Shown piece after piece: positions 12,166-23,886 of a DNA stretch of 64,000 nucleotides. Numbering within the stretch: position 1 is the first letter of the stretch; each line of letters opens with the position of its first letter. The notes under the pieces are model-generated. The model saw nothing but the letters and a program-made list of their open reading frames with translations, made no database searches and was not told the origin of the DNA. The translations under genes and the position numbers were made by a program. This DNA comes from Luidia sarsii (taxonomy: Eukaryota; Echinodermata; Asteroidea; Paxillosida; Luidiidae): the NCBI GenBank assembly GCA_949987565.1, contig OX465120.1, positions 8,012,587-8,076,586 on the forward strand, written 5' to 3'.

Positions 12166-12567
12166 GGTAAGGCAAACTTTCTCCCCATCTACAGAAAAGA
12201 TGAAATCAAGTGTTTAATGGTGCTTCCATTAAACTCATCAACATTCTTTCCCAACAGTGTGAGATTACTCTCCATGATGTTCATCAGGACATTGCGCAGC
12301 TGGACTTTGAGCTTTAGTCTTCTTGTTCTAAAAAGCCAATACAGGGACCTGTGTGGGGAAATCGACAGAGGTATCTCTAAACTTGATTCTGTTCTTGTTG
12401 ACAGAAGTAAGTTGATACAGACGCCCTAGGCCTCCTGATGCACCACCCTCACCCCTAATTCTGTCATTAATCTTTCCTCCGCCACAATTTCTAATGCTGA
12501 ACACAACATTTCTGCCCTACACCACCCATATTCATCCAGGCCATGCCCAGCCAAGATCTCACAGAGT

Positions 12568-13630
12568 ATTACCGGCGTATACGACTCAGTGAGTTCTTCC
12601 TTGACTCGGCCTCGCATCAACAGGAACCCTTCCGTGTGAAGAGCGCCTGGGTTCCCCTAAGAATCGTGTCCCAGCTCTTGAGACGTATGTCCAGGCTGTT
12701 AGTTCACAAGTCTATAAACCCGAAATTTCCGTCCACAGGCCCCATGACAATCTCCCTAGGGATAAACGTTTGGCGCTTGAATCTCTGCGCTTGAATCTCT
12801 CCAAGCCAGCTGACAAAGGCTCCGCTGTGGTAGTCATGGACCGCCAGAAGTACATCGATGAAGCACACCGCCAGCTTAATAACCCCACTAACTATGAATG
12901 TCTCGATTCAGACCTCACAGGTAAATTCTCAAAAGGGATACAACAGGTGTTGGATGACATGAGCTCTCGTGACCAGCTCAGCAAGAAAGTTCATAAATTC
13001 CTCTCTCCCACTAATTGCAGAACTGCAAGATTTTACCTTCTCCCTATGATTCACAAGGCCAGTAACCCGGGTAGACCCATCATCTCTAGCTGGCAATGGA
13101 TCTCCTACTGAACATATATCCTTATTCGTCAACTCCTTTCTCAAGCCCCTTGTCCCGCAGATCTCATCCATGACACGCCCGACTTCCTTAGAAAGTTGGA
13201 AGGCATCAAGGACCAAGTTCCCAACACAGCCATCATTGGCACCATTGATGTCTCCTCCCTGTATACTAACATCCCCCACGAGGAAGGAATTTTGGCTTGC
13301 TCCTCAGCTTTGGTCAGAGGTGGACACTCCTCTCCCCCATTAGTGACATTGTTACCCTAATGAGACTTGTATTAACCAAGAACAACTTTTCCTTTCTGGA
13401 CAAAACATGGGTAAGACTGCTATGGGTACATGCATGGCTCCCTCCTTCGCTTGCCTCTTCATGGGTGACCTTGAAGAACGCATGCTGAAGACGGCACCCT
13501 GTCTCCCATGGATATGGTGGAGATACATCGATGACGTATTTTTCATCTGAACTAGGGAAAGTAAGAGTTTAGGTGATTTCATTGAACACATCAATTCCTT
13601 CCACAGGAGAATCAAGTTCTCATTGGAGTA
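12568..13630 (+). pseudogene. Penelope reverse transcriptase, frameshifted
   Basis: The domain keeps the family order: DKG box, TARFYLLPMIHK, motif A with its Asp, motif B and the YIDD catalytic pair. Reading it needs several frame changes (near 12650, 12780, 13110, 13290 and 13400) and it has a stop just after YIDD, so it cannot be translated as one protein. The YIDD form and IDVSSLYTNIP motif fit the Penelope class rather than LINE or LTR enzymes. Confidence 0.75.
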
Positions 13631-14290
13631 CTCATCCCACCAGACGCACTTTCTGGATGTCACCATACGGAAAGACGGCGACACCCTAACCACCGATTTG
13701 TATCATAAAACCACAGATACGCATCGACATCTCCATGCCTCAAGCTGCCATCCAAGACACTGTAAGACTCTTCGCTTTAGGCGTATATGTTCTAATAATT
13801 CAGATTTCTCCTGCCTTTCAAAGGACCTCAAGAGGAATTTAATTGCCAGGGATCACGGCCGTCGTCAAATTGAAAGCTCTATTGATAGGGCCCGGTCTGT
13901 CTCACGTAGTCTGGCCCTTAAAGAAAGGTCTCCTCGCCCTACGAAAAGACCCAGGATTCTATTGGTCACCAGCTTTCATCATTGTCTCCCTCCCCTCCAG
14001 AAAATTATTAATGACAATCACCACATTCTCCACACCTCAGACCGTCTGGCCAGTGCTGTTCCGGACACCCCATTCCTGGCATACTGACGTCCACGCAATC
14101 TATATACGAGATCTGATTGCTCGTGCTGAGGTCCCCTCTTTGGATCCTTCACCCCCGACCTAGCATGGAACCTTCAAGTGTAATTCTAAATGTGTAGTCT
14201 GTCTGAACCAAGGAAGCAGTCGTCTCCTTTTCTGGACACTCCTCTAACTCTACGCATAGGACCAATGGAATGATCACTTGTAAAACTTAT

Positions 14291-14440
14291 AATGTTATAT
14301 ATCTCATTTCTTGCAGGGTTTTGAACATTCAATATGTCGGTGAAACTAGAAACAGCCTAAAGAAACGTCTCTATATGGTCACAGATCTACCATCAACACC
14401 AAGCGGGTAGATACACCTTTGGGTAATCACTTCAATCTCC
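14291..14440 (+). pseudogene. Penelope GIY-YIG endonuclease remnant
   Basis: The frame reads YLISCR, then QYVGETRNSLKKRL, matching the GIY-YIG fold in which the two Tyr-containing strands and the Arg of the R-x-x-x-L helix form the active site. The upstream linker is broken by stops. It follows the RT in the order typical of Penelope elements. Confidence 0.7.
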
Positions 14441-14749
14441 CATCATTCCATTCTTGACGGGAAAAACTGTGGATTAAGCGTCTCCGCACTATTCAACCTC
14501 ATGACCTTAATATTCAGAAAGGGAATGACTAATCTTCACCTCATAAACACCTCCTTTGTTCATCTTCCATGTAGCTTTCTCCTTTGATCTCCCACCTCCC
14601 TCCCGTCCCTTTGATCTTCCCTACCCTTTTGTTTGTTTTCCCTAATCTCCCCTCCCTAGGTGTACATCTGCATCCCACTGCCTTCCCTTTTGTCCTTCCT
14701 CTATCATGTGTGTCAGGGCTTTCCTTCCCCTGTTTGTCCTTGTCACTTT

Positions 14750-14788
14750 GCCTTTGAGAAAGGTCCTGCTAGGATCAAAACGTCAGGC
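14750..14788 (+). ncRNA. Hammerhead-ribozyme-like tail of the Penelope element
   Basis: GCCT, then TTGAGAA, a GGTCCT/AGGATC stem closed by GCT, AAAA in place of GAAA, CGTC and AGGC follow the type I hammerhead order. Helix I would be GCCT/AGGC. Core differences from CTGANGA are C3 to T and G8 to A, which together would keep a base pair. An extra A precedes stem II, and helix III would have no loop unless two copies pair. Penelope elements are known to carry minimal hammerheads. Activity is doubtful here. Confidence 0.4.
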
Positions 14789-14803
14789 CCTCTATTTTTT
14801 TAG

Positions 14804-15630
14804 AATATTGATATTGCATTAGTCCAAGAAGCATATTGTTTTGAGGGCGATATCAAACCATGGAAACAGGAGTGGGGAGGGAATAATATATGATCCCCTG
14901 CTGTGGTTCCAATAAGAGTAAATGGTGCTAATTCTGATAAAAAAACATTATGGTGCTGTTATAAATGATGTTTATTGTGATAAAAATGAAATATCTATGG
15001 GAATAAGTATGTCCATTGATGGATCAGATTATAACATTTGGAATGTATACGGCCCCTGTCTGAGTACTGAAAGAATTGCAGTTTTGACCGTCTTTGCAAA
15101 GTCATTCTTGACCGCAATTATGATTAATGTGAAAATTTTAATTTATTAGCTGCATTTTAAATGGTTAAACAGATTAGTCAACGATCACATTCTTCCCTGG
15201 ATGAATTGTGCTTTGTTTGAATTTGATAAACTTGGTCCAGATCTCTCTGTATTTCATTGTAATTGTAATGCCAAAGACTTGTTGTGTTGTTCAGTTTTGA
15301 ATAACCTCGCACCATTTTATAAGTACTTAATTTTGTTCGGGTTGGAAGTCAACCCACGGAAAGATGCTGAAAACGTTACTGACATAGCGAAACAAAGAAT
15401 TTGGAATAACCTTGCAATAAGATTTAAAGATTAACACATTTTTCTGAAAAATTGGATTTCGGCCGGTATTGTGTACGTTTACCATCTGTATGACGATCAA
15501 GGTAATTTCATGACTGCTGAACAAATCAAACAAATCATTGGCAGGGGGGGGGGGGGGTAACTACCTACTAGAATATTATCTTGTCATCAATGCTCTGCCA
15601 GTAAGATGGAAACTCCTTCCTAATGTGACG
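14804..15630 (+). pseudogene. Tx1/L1-like LINE resumed: endonuclease rest and RT C-terminus
   Basis: Directly after the Penelope insertion the frame continues the endonuclease (DIALVQEAYCFEGDIKPW, about 14810). It goes on to SIDGSDYNIWNVYGPC (about 15015). Near 15150 the sequence jumps to the C-terminal part of a LINE RT-associated region (GLEVNPRKDAENV, then WISAGIVYVYHLYDDQGNF, then LLEYYLVINALP near 15550-15600). The whole reverse transcriptase core is therefore missing by an internal deletion. A run of 14 G residues near 15544 breaks the last frame. Confidence 0.65.
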
Positions 15631-15779
15631 GTTGCCAACATTAATGTTGATGTTCTTCTTCGTATGAGACAGCTAGACTTTGTCGCTCAGCTTCTGCAGC
15701 CAGCTCCCTGTGTCATGGTTTGGGTTTTCGAGGTCGAATCATTGGGTGCGGGGAAAGTGGGGCACTCGTAGATGATGAC

Positions 15780-16445
15780 TCGTAGATGACTTCCGTCCGT
15801 AGCCGGTTCAGGGTTGTCCATGTTTTGCGAGGAAGGTTAGCACCCGGTGGTAACCTTGATGACTGTGGGTTGAGGGGGTCGGGTAGTCTGCTGCCAGCTG
15901 GTTATCTATGCTGTTAAGGTGTTGCAGTTGGAGTCATCAATACTTTTTGAGTGGCGGGTGAACGGGCGGCGAGAAGGCAGGTGTTCGCGACCGAGGTTTT
16001 GGGAGTCTGATACAAAATTGTGAAGGAGATGGCTTGAGTCCTGCAAGGCTTTGCTCATAAGTCTATGTGTGTGGTTTTTCCTGCGTAGGGCAGCTGGTGC
16101 AATACCAGATAGTACCGGGAGGAACTCCGTTGGGGTGGGTTTCAGGCAACCGGTGACAGTCCTCATGGTGTCGTTGAGGGTGGTGTCAAGTTTCTTGGCG
16201 TGTGCGCTGCGGCACCATGCATGAGAGGTGTATTCAGCAGCGCTGTACACCAGAGCGAGGGCGCCGGTTCTCAAGGTGGAGGGACCCATGACGAGCCTGC
16301 TCACCGGCGCAGGAGGTTGTTCCTGGAGGATACTTTGGCACGCAGTGATTCGAGGTGTTGCTTATACGTCAGCTGCCTGTCTAGTTTCACTCCGAGGTAT
16401 GTTGGAGTTGGGTTGTGTGGCAGTAGTGACCCGTTAATTAACGTT
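15780..16445 (-). pseudogene. Non-LTR retrotransposon (Jockey/CR1-like), 3' end of RT ORF
   Basis: On the minus strand the region reads DRQLTYKQHLESLRAK (about 16390-16340), then STLRTGALALVYSAAEYTSHAWCRSAH (from about 16285), TLNDTMRTVTGCLKPTPTEF and LSGIAPAALRRKNHTHRL. It ends near 15780 with NLPRKTWTTLNRLRT. This is the thumb and downstream region typical of Jockey/CR1-type LINE polymerases. The 5' part and catalytic motifs are absent. Confidence 0.7.
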
Positions 16446-16762
16446 TACTGCGAGTTGACGAATAGCCTCTCAATGTAGAGCAAACTGACGCTTAAAATCC
16501 TGAAGCAAAATCACAAACGAAATGCGTCCAGCAGCACTGTTCACCGTAGGCTGGCGTGGATGTGTTATGATTTCTGTCCCACTGTGACGTCACAGGACCG
16601 AAGTAAACACGTTAGTTGACTCGGGGTTGAAATAAATTGCCTCTTTTTTTTTTATCCCGCTGTCATTTTGGGCCCATAATTCCATTCTCTTTGGGTTTGT
16701 TGTTGACCATTCTATCCATAAATACTTAAATCTATTTTTTTCAAAACCGTTGAAGTTGAAGT

Positions 16763-16913
16763 CTTTAAATAGCAACTGAATTAAGGTTCAAACTTTATTT
16801 CAAGATGGCACGTACATGTGTATCTTAATTTACAGTTACAAATCTGCCTTTGAGAAAGGGCCTGCTAGGATCTGAATGTCAGCCCTTCTACATTTGTTGA
16901 GATATTATTTGTA
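16763..16913 (+). repeat. Dispersed 150-bp repeat with Penelope-type tail motif
   Basis: From TTTAAATAGCAACTGAAT to ATTTGTTGAGATATTATTT this segment matches 40441-40595 in the same orientation. It contains CTTTGAGAAAGGGCCTGCTAGG and a mutated GAAA box. It is probably a solo terminal piece of a Penelope-like element. Confidence 0.65.
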
Positions 16914-18164
16914 GCCGATTTTGAGAATTTTCTCCACTTTGATGATTGCAGCCCACTTCCTAAATAACTCAGTTTTCTTGTCCTTGTTGAGAATTGCATG
17001 GAAAGTGTTTTCCAGCTTTTCCCCGCTGGCATTTTTACAACCTAAAGCCTGGCAGTACACCATCGTTCAGCTCGCGAGTGTATATAAACCGCTCGCAGAA
17101 GGGCGCACATCCGGGTACCTCATACTGCAGTTCTCCGCGTAAACGTCATAACTCAGGTTTATGCCGTGGAAATGGCGATTCCTAGTCTGGTACACTATAG
17201 CAGACGACGCGTACCGCATTCGCTGATGAATATTCCCTCTTCTGAAGGCCGGAATGAATGGGATTTTTAACGAAAAGTGTTTTATTTCGACTCTGAATAG
17301 ATGAATGCCTTGCATTCCCCTTTACAAGGAGCCGGTCTGTTAGCCATACGCCAGTACCGGGACGCCATATTTCCATCCCAACGGATGCATGAAAACAGTG
17401 GTCAAGTGAGCGCTAGAATTAGAAAGTATATCGCGGGTTCGAATCCCACACGAGCTTGCTTTGTTTCAGCAGGCAATCTGGAAAAATACTAAGCACTCAG
17501 TGCGTATTACATGGAGTATAGCAAACCCTCATTGAATTAAAAATTCTCCTCGACGCAAACCTCATAATATCTCTCACGAAGGTAGTGTAAACATGGAGGA
17601 AGGAACTGTTTCTTGGTCTAATCGATCATCTCGGTCATGTCCTATATAACACTGACGCTGCATTACGTATGGCGCAACGTATGGGGTAGCCTTGTCTAAG
17701 GCGGTCTCTCCGGTACGGCTCCGGGCAGAGATCCTGGCCAAACGCACTAGAACCACGGCACAACGGCACTATACCTCGCGGGGTGCATGCAAGCTGTATA
17801 CGACTCGCAGACCGCACCGCTAATACGAGAGCCGTTCAGAATTTTGCTATGTAGACAGCTTTGCTCTTACATTTTTTAACCAGTACTGAATCGCGTATTT
17901 TTTTTTTAAACCGCAGCCAGGGTTTTTTCGCTGTAGCAGTGCAAATTCGCTCTTGAAAAGAGACTAGCCCTGCGTTGCTATATTAATATAACAGCAGCTA
18001 GAGATTTGCAAATAATAAGACATCTTACACGTTTGTGTCAAACTACAACGCCAACAACAGCCAGTCACATTCCGCCCCTTCACAAGAAATCCCAACTGGC
18101 TGATCTCGCCACGCAGCACTACATGTGGTCCCTTTTCAAGTGCGGGTTTGCACGAATACAGCGA
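16914..18164. other. No gene recognised
   Basis: The only structured piece is a B-box-like GGGTTCGAATCCCAC near 17437, without a matching tRNA acceptor arm. Other open frames are short and unassignable. Confidence 0.4.
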
Positions 18165-18985
18165 AAACGAGAAATATATGTCTGTTGTGAAACAGAGAAT
18201 AGAGCTTTTCCGCTTCTGTTTTTAACAAGTCATAGAATAGCCCCATTCCTACTCCAAAACGCATGTACATATTTTGTGCACAAAGCCTATGGGACTCGAG
18301 TGTGGTATTCAAAAATTCATAAAAAATATAAACAATGGTCCTTCGGTTCCAAACTTTAGATTTGGAATGTCTAGCACGATAGCTAACTACATACCAAATT
18401 TCGAGATGATCGGCCAATGCCTTATATGTGTTTTAAAATCACACATTTTGATGACTCATGATTGCGTAACGACATTTTGGCTCCGGAAGGTGTTTCTAAA
18501 CCATGTCCCCAATAGATATCAAAGAAAAAATGAAAAAAATCTCGCTCCGTTGGCCAAATATGCTCATTTCAATGAGAAAATCTGAAAAGTTCATGACCTC
18601 ATAAATATTCATGAGATGACGTCACGGTCAATTAATGGCAATTTTTGGATACACCTTTTCCCAACTTAGATACAGTGCAAAGTTGAAACCAAACGAACTT
18701 GTACTTTTGCTTTTAATGGATTTTGAAATTTGCCCCTTTAAAGCAAGGTCACGTGACACGTGATGACGTCATGATGATATCAAGGTGTTTAGGATCAATT
18801 TCAACATGGGCTTTATGCATTTGCCACGTTTGAAAAAAATCCAAGTCTGTTCAATGACTAAAGTCGTGCTTACAAAACCCCTGTGCATTGTCTATGGGCT
18901 TTGGGGGAGAAGAAGAAGAAGACTAAGAAAAAGCTGAACAACAGATATAGCTTTTCCGCTTCCCTGGAAGCGGCGGAAAAGCTAA
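18165..18985 (-). mobile_element. Hairpin-ended non-autonomous element, copy A
   Basis: This is homologous to 59786-60636 (copy B) in inverse orientation, sharing the ATATGTCTGTT end, AACGCATG..ATATTTTGTGCACAAAG (about 18259), the GATGACGTCA blocks and the terminal hairpin TAGCTTTTCCGC..GCGGAAAAGCTA (about 18949-18985). The tRNA-like B box seen in copies B and C is missing. It has no coding capacity. Confidence 0.7.
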
Positions 18986-19059
18986 TTAACCATGACTGCG
19001 ATGTAAATAAAAATGCACTACCGCCCCCTATAGAATTATGTCGCAGGACGGACACTTCT

Positions 19060-19220
19060 GCAGCCGATTTCACGAAACACAACATTTTGTTGCGTAACTT
19101 TGGCCTGCGCAACATTTTGCTGCCTTTGCTAGATATTGCTGAAAAGAGTCATAGAGGTGCAAGACTTACGCAACATTTGTACGTTGCGTAACTAAAGCAA
19201 CGTTTTTTGAAATCGGCTGC
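19060..19220. mobile_element. 161-bp MITE
   Basis: Terminal inverted repeats GCAGCCGATTTCA and TGAAATCGGCTGC define the ends. Inner GTTGCGTAAC copies are also inverted. No coding sequence and no clear target duplication. Confidence 0.6.
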
Positions 19221-20734
19221 TGGAAACTAGGCAGGGGACGGGAACCAGCCTGTTGGTGGAATGAAGTCAAGAGAGGGCGCAATAGAAATCAGTCATACTG
19301 CTCTAAGGGTGCAGAACACTAAATTGAGCTCACATTGAACTGTACGAAAACACTCACTTTCATATCCAATTATCCCACACCAAAAGGTTTGTCAGTTCTT
19401 GTAGCTATTCTGAAAATTGTAGTTTGGACCTTCATCTCTCAGATTCTTTTCAATTCTTGTTCCCTTAAATGATTAGATTTTTTTGCTAATTACACCCAGA
19501 AAAAACACCCCCAAAATGTGCAGCCATCCAAGCCGAATTTCCTCAAGGGTTTTGGGATGGACCCCTCCACTTCTACAGCCAAATTGGGCCACATTTAGAG
19601 CCAGATATAGTCCAAATTATACACGAAATTGAAGAGTGAATCCCCTGGATATCTTAAGCTTAACTATTGTTCTACAATGTATCAGTTAATTAGCCCCCAA
19701 AGACCACTTAAATTAAACAAAAGTTGTGGGTCCACACTTTATGATAATCAGCTCGGAGGAGCTATCTTGGATGGAATTAGTGCGCTGAACCCCTAATAAA
19801 AATAATAAAAACTCTATGAAATCAGCGCATGTGGTATAAGGTTGCAGAACACTAATTTAAAGAGCCCCTAAAGCGTGTTCGCAATTTTGTATTTTATTGC
19901 AGCTTAAGATAGATTTCCTAATCGGATAATCGAATTGAAGATGAATAATTAATATTACGTAGGGAGCATGCTCCCCATGCAAGGATACCATTACATATAG
20001 ATATAATTAAAGTATTGTAAAGAGACGTTAAAACCGTAGGATGAATACTTAAGTCTATTCATAACTCATATATTTCTCGCAATAATTTTACAACGGTAGT
20101 CAATATGTTAGGCCCAAGTTAATCTGGAATGAATATATAATCCTAAGAAAATAATATAATCAACCTTTTCTATGCATACATGATTTACTTTTCAACCTCG
20201 GCCATTGTCTGGATGCACGATGCAATTAGCATTCGATCGGTTATAGTTCCATGTCTCTGAATGTTGTTTCCGCGTAATTTGATATTCCTTCGACATTAAT
20301 TTTGAAAGGCTTCAATTTGAGGGTAATATTCACCAGTTTGGACGATGTTTACAGGGTGCACTCGGCGGTCGAAAACCACGAGTTTGACTTTTTTTTTGGA
20401 GCGGGGGGGGGGGGGTTCTAGAGCGGCCGCGCGGAGCGATTTTGCAAAGTATGCAATTTTCAACTTCCGACATCTCCAAAAAAATCGGAAAAATCCTCAA
20501 TTTTTCTGGAATGCTAGAAACAAATTATTTTGAGGAACGAAAAAACAGGAAAACAATATTTTTTTACAGTCGTCGGAGTGCGCGTCCATTTTGTCAAAGG
20601 TTTCAAAACGCGCGGCTTTGGGGTCAAGTTGAACGATTTTCGTGGCGCAATAACGTCTCTCAAACCGCTCTAGAAGACAAGAAGTCTACATTTAATATGT
20701 TTTCACAAGCCCAAGTTTTTGAGAAGTGATCTTA
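19221..20734. other. No gene recognised
   Basis: AT-rich DNA with an oligo-G run at 20402-20415 followed by a GC-rich segment. The phrase GTGCAGAACACTAA recurs near 19308 and 19843, suggesting a diverged local duplication. No coding signal. Confidence 0.4.
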
Positions 20735-22435
20735 AGTTTATATCCGGTAGACAAATATGCACGTTCGGCATTGATTTGTTGGACAGGTCGGAGCGCGTAC
20801 TCTCGGAGCGTGCACAAATCACGAGGACGAGTACAATCCCACAAGGCGTTTTTCAGTGAAGATTTGGTCGACAAATGCCTTAAATTTCCGCCGACCCACC
20901 AATCTCTCAATACTGGTAATGAGTTTGGCTCCACTCCACTGGATGACATGATCGTTGTCATGAGAGTGTTTGATGATCCCAGACTTGTCATAATCACCCT
21001 TGCGACCATGGGCTTTGTGTTCTTTGAGTCTGCCAGTCTCTCCGACATACACTTTGCCACATGTGCAGGGGATCTTGTAGACACCAGGTCTGGAATCAGG
21101 ATCATGTCTGTCCTTGTGGGTCTGGGTGAGGTTCCGGATCTTGTTGGGCGCCGTGTGAAAGACCTTGATGTTGTACTTGCCGAAGGCCCGCTGGATCTTT
21201 CGGGAGGTACTGCCTAAGTAGGGGAGAGTGACAGCAGGAGCTTTCCGACAGGGTTGACCTTGGGTATAGGAGACCCTTTGGTCACTGTGGGCTCTGGGGT
21301 CTTGGGTCTTGATATGACGTCCAGAGTATCCATTCCGCTGCAGGGCTGCTTTGATGTGACTTATCTCCTCCCGAAGGCTCCCTCCCTCACAGATCCTGTA
21401 GGCTCGTCGAACAAGCGTGCGGTTGACCGACCGTCTGATGCTGGGATGGTGAAAAGACCGACTGTGGAGGTAGCGGTCGGTGTGTGTCGGTTTCCGGTAG
21501 ATCTTCCGAGCGAGATTGCCATCGGGTTGCCTGGACACCTCTACGTCCAGGAAAGGGATGTTGCCATCCTTTTCCTGATCCATGGTGAATTGGATGCGGC
21601 TGTGAAGCCCGTTGAGGTGATCCAGGAACAGCTGGAGCTTGTCTTGGCCATGCTGCCAGATGACAAAAGTGTCATCGACATAGCGCAGCCAGACTCGCGG
21701 TTGGAAATCAGCTGTGGCGATGGCAGTCTACTCGAATTCCTCCATGAACAAGTCGGCCAGAACCGGGGATATAGGAGATCCCATAGAGGTCCCTTCTGAC
21801 TGTTCAAAGAATTTTTGTCTCCACCGGAAGTTGGAAGAGGAGACGCAGAACTTCAGGAGGTCGTGGATCTGGTCCGGAGTGAGGTCGGTGCGGTCTTGAA
21901 GAGTTAGGTCTTGAGAGAGGCGGTCCCTGACAATAGTGCAGGCATCTTTCGTGGGGACACAGGTGAAGATGGAGACAACGTCAAAACTCACCATGACCTC
22001 ATGTGGTTGAAGCACAAGGTCACGAGTGAAATTGGCGAAGTCCTCCGAGTTCTTCACGTGGTGTATGATGTTACCCACCAAAGGGCGCAAGATGCTGGCT
22101 AGATGCCTGGCAGTATTGTAGGTAGGGCCTCCCCGAGTGGCGACAATAGGGCGGAGTGGAACATCGGGTTTGTGGATCTTTGGTTGGCCAAAGAACCGAG
22201 GGCTACACGCACAGGATGACCGGAGTTGTCTATAGAGGTTGTAGGGAATGTTGCCAGCACGTTGCAAGGCAAGTAGCTTGGCATTCATTCTCCTCTCTAT
22301 AGCTGGTGTGGGATCATTGGTCAGAGGCTGGTAGGCCCCCGACTCAAGAATGCAGTTTACCTTCCGGTCATAGTCCGTCCTGTCCATAACCACTGAAGGC
22401 GCTCCAAGACCTTCGCTGGGATAGATCCATCCCAA
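20735..22435 (-). pseudogene. Penelope-like element 2: RT plus GIY-YIG
   Basis: The minus-strand frame 22435-21728 starts inside the RT (VVMDRTDYDRK) and carries FFGQPKIHKPDVPLRPIV, motif A VSFDVVSIFTCVP and motif B GTSMGSPISPVLADLFMEEFE. A frame change follows, then YVDD (about 21661-21686). The frame 21583-20819 then carries FLDVEV, the KPTHTDRYLHSRSFHHP block and a GIY-YIG domain (residues about 166-254: GVYKIPCTCGKVYVGETGR). The 5' end is truncated exactly where the 18-bp minisatellite begins. Two long open frames make it younger than the copy at 12166-14803. Confidence 0.8.
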
Positions 22436-23886
22436 CTAATGAATTGTCTCCAACTAATGAATTGTCTCCAACTAATGAATTGTCTCCAACTAATGAATTG
22501 TCTCCAACTAATGAATTGTCTCCAACTAATGAATTGTCTCCAACTAATGAATTGTCTCCAACTAATGAATTGTCTCCAACTAATGAATTGTCTCCAACTA
22601 ATGAATTGTCTCCAACTAATGAATGTCTCCAACTAACGAATTGTCTCCAACTAATGAATTGTCTCCAACTAATGAATTGTCTCCAACTAATGAATTGCCT
22701 CCAACTAATGAATTGTCTCCAACTTATGAATTGTCTCCAACTAATGAATTGCCTCTAACTAATGAATTGTCTCCAACTAATGAATTGTCTCCAACTAATG
22801 AATTGCCTCCAACTAATGAATTGCCTCCAACTAATGAATTGCCTCCAAATAATGAATTGTCTCCAACTAATGAATTGTCTCCAACTAACGAATTGTCTCC
22901 AACTAATGAATTGTCTCCAACTAATGAATTGCCTCCAACTAATGAATAGTCTCCAACTAACGAATTGTCTCCAACTAATGAATTGTCTCCAACTAATGAA
23001 TTGTCTCCAACTAATGAATTGTCTCCAACTAACGAATTGTCTCCAATTAATGAATTGTCTCCAACTAATGAATTGCCTCCAACTAATGAATTGTCTCCAA
23101 CTAATGAATTGTCTCCAACTAATGAATTGTCTCCAACTAACGAATTGTCTCCAACTAATGAATTGTCTCCAACTAATGAATTGTCTCCAACTAATGAATT
23201 GTCTCCAACTAATGAATTGCCTCCAACTAATGAATTGCCTCCAACTAATGAATTGTCTCCAACTGATGAATTGCCTCCAACAATGAGTTGTCTCCAACTA
23301 ATGAATTGCTTCCAACTAATGAATTGTCTCCAACTAATGAATTGTCTCCAACTAATGAATTGTCTCCAACTAATGAATTGCCTCCAAATAGTGAATTGTC
23401 TCCAACTAATGAATTGTCTCCAACTAATGAATTGTCTCCAACTAATGAATTGCCTCCAACTAATGAATTGTCTCCAACTAATGAATTGCCTCCAACTAAT
23501 GAATTGCCTCCAACTAATGAATTGTCTCCAACTAATGAATTGTCTCCAACTAATGAATTGTCTCCAAGTAATGAATTGCCTCCAACTAATGAATTGTCTC
23601 CAACTAATGAATTGTCTCCAACTAATGAATTGCCTCCAACTAATGAATTGCCTCCAACTAATGAATTGCCTCCAACTAATGAATTGTCTCCAACTAATGA
23701 ATTGCCTCCAACTAATGAATTGCCTCCAACTAATGAATTGCCTCCAACTAATGAATTGTCTCCAACTAATGAATTGCCTCCAACTAATGAATTGTCTCCA
23801 ACTAATGAATTGCCTCCAACTAATGAATTGTCTCCAAATAATGAATTGCCTCCAACTAATGAATTGCCTCCAACAATGAGTTGTCT
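22432..23886. repeat. 18-bp minisatellite, ~80 copies
   Basis: The unit is CCAACTAATGAATTGTCT, repeated with few changes. The main variant is TCT versus CCT, and CCT units are commoner in the right half. Rare variants include AACGAATTG, AACTTATG, AATAGTG and AAGTAATG. Because 18 is divisible by three, several frames stay open and spell hexapeptide repeats (NELSPT, MNCLQL on plus; ISWRQF, VGDNSL on minus). These are artefacts of the period, and there is no sign of a real gene. Confidence 0.95.

Larger units (their letters stand above)
12166..14803 (+). mobile_element. Penelope-like element inserted in the LINE
   Basis: Reverse transcriptase fragments lie in three frames. They are an N-terminal YYRRIRLSEFF (about 12568), PADKGSAVVVMDR (about 12806), NCRTARFYLLPMIHK (about 13014), motif A GTIDVSSLYTNIPHEE (about 13237), motif B MGTCMAPSFACLFMGDLEE (about 13424) and catalytic YIDD (about 13525). 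A stop follows YIDD at 13547. A GIY-YIG endonuclease core (VIYLISCR, QYVGETRNSLKKRL) sits at about 14291-14372. A pyrimidine-rich 3' region then leads to a hammerhead-like tail (14750-14788). Flanks AATATGGAT (12157-12165) and AATATTGAT (14804-14812) look like a target duplication. RT plus GIY-YIG is diagnostic of Penelope-like elements. This copy is inactive. Confidence 0.8.

Noticed and set aside
20416..20430. TTCTAGAGCGGCCGC, identical to a common cloning-vector linker (XbaI/NotI)
   Set aside because: Only 15 bases match, there is no vector sequence on either side, and the oligo-G and GC-rich surroundings read as native. A read-coverage check would settle it.
22432..23886. CRISPR array
   Set aside because: The units are contiguous 18-bp tandem copies with no unique spacers, in an animal genome.
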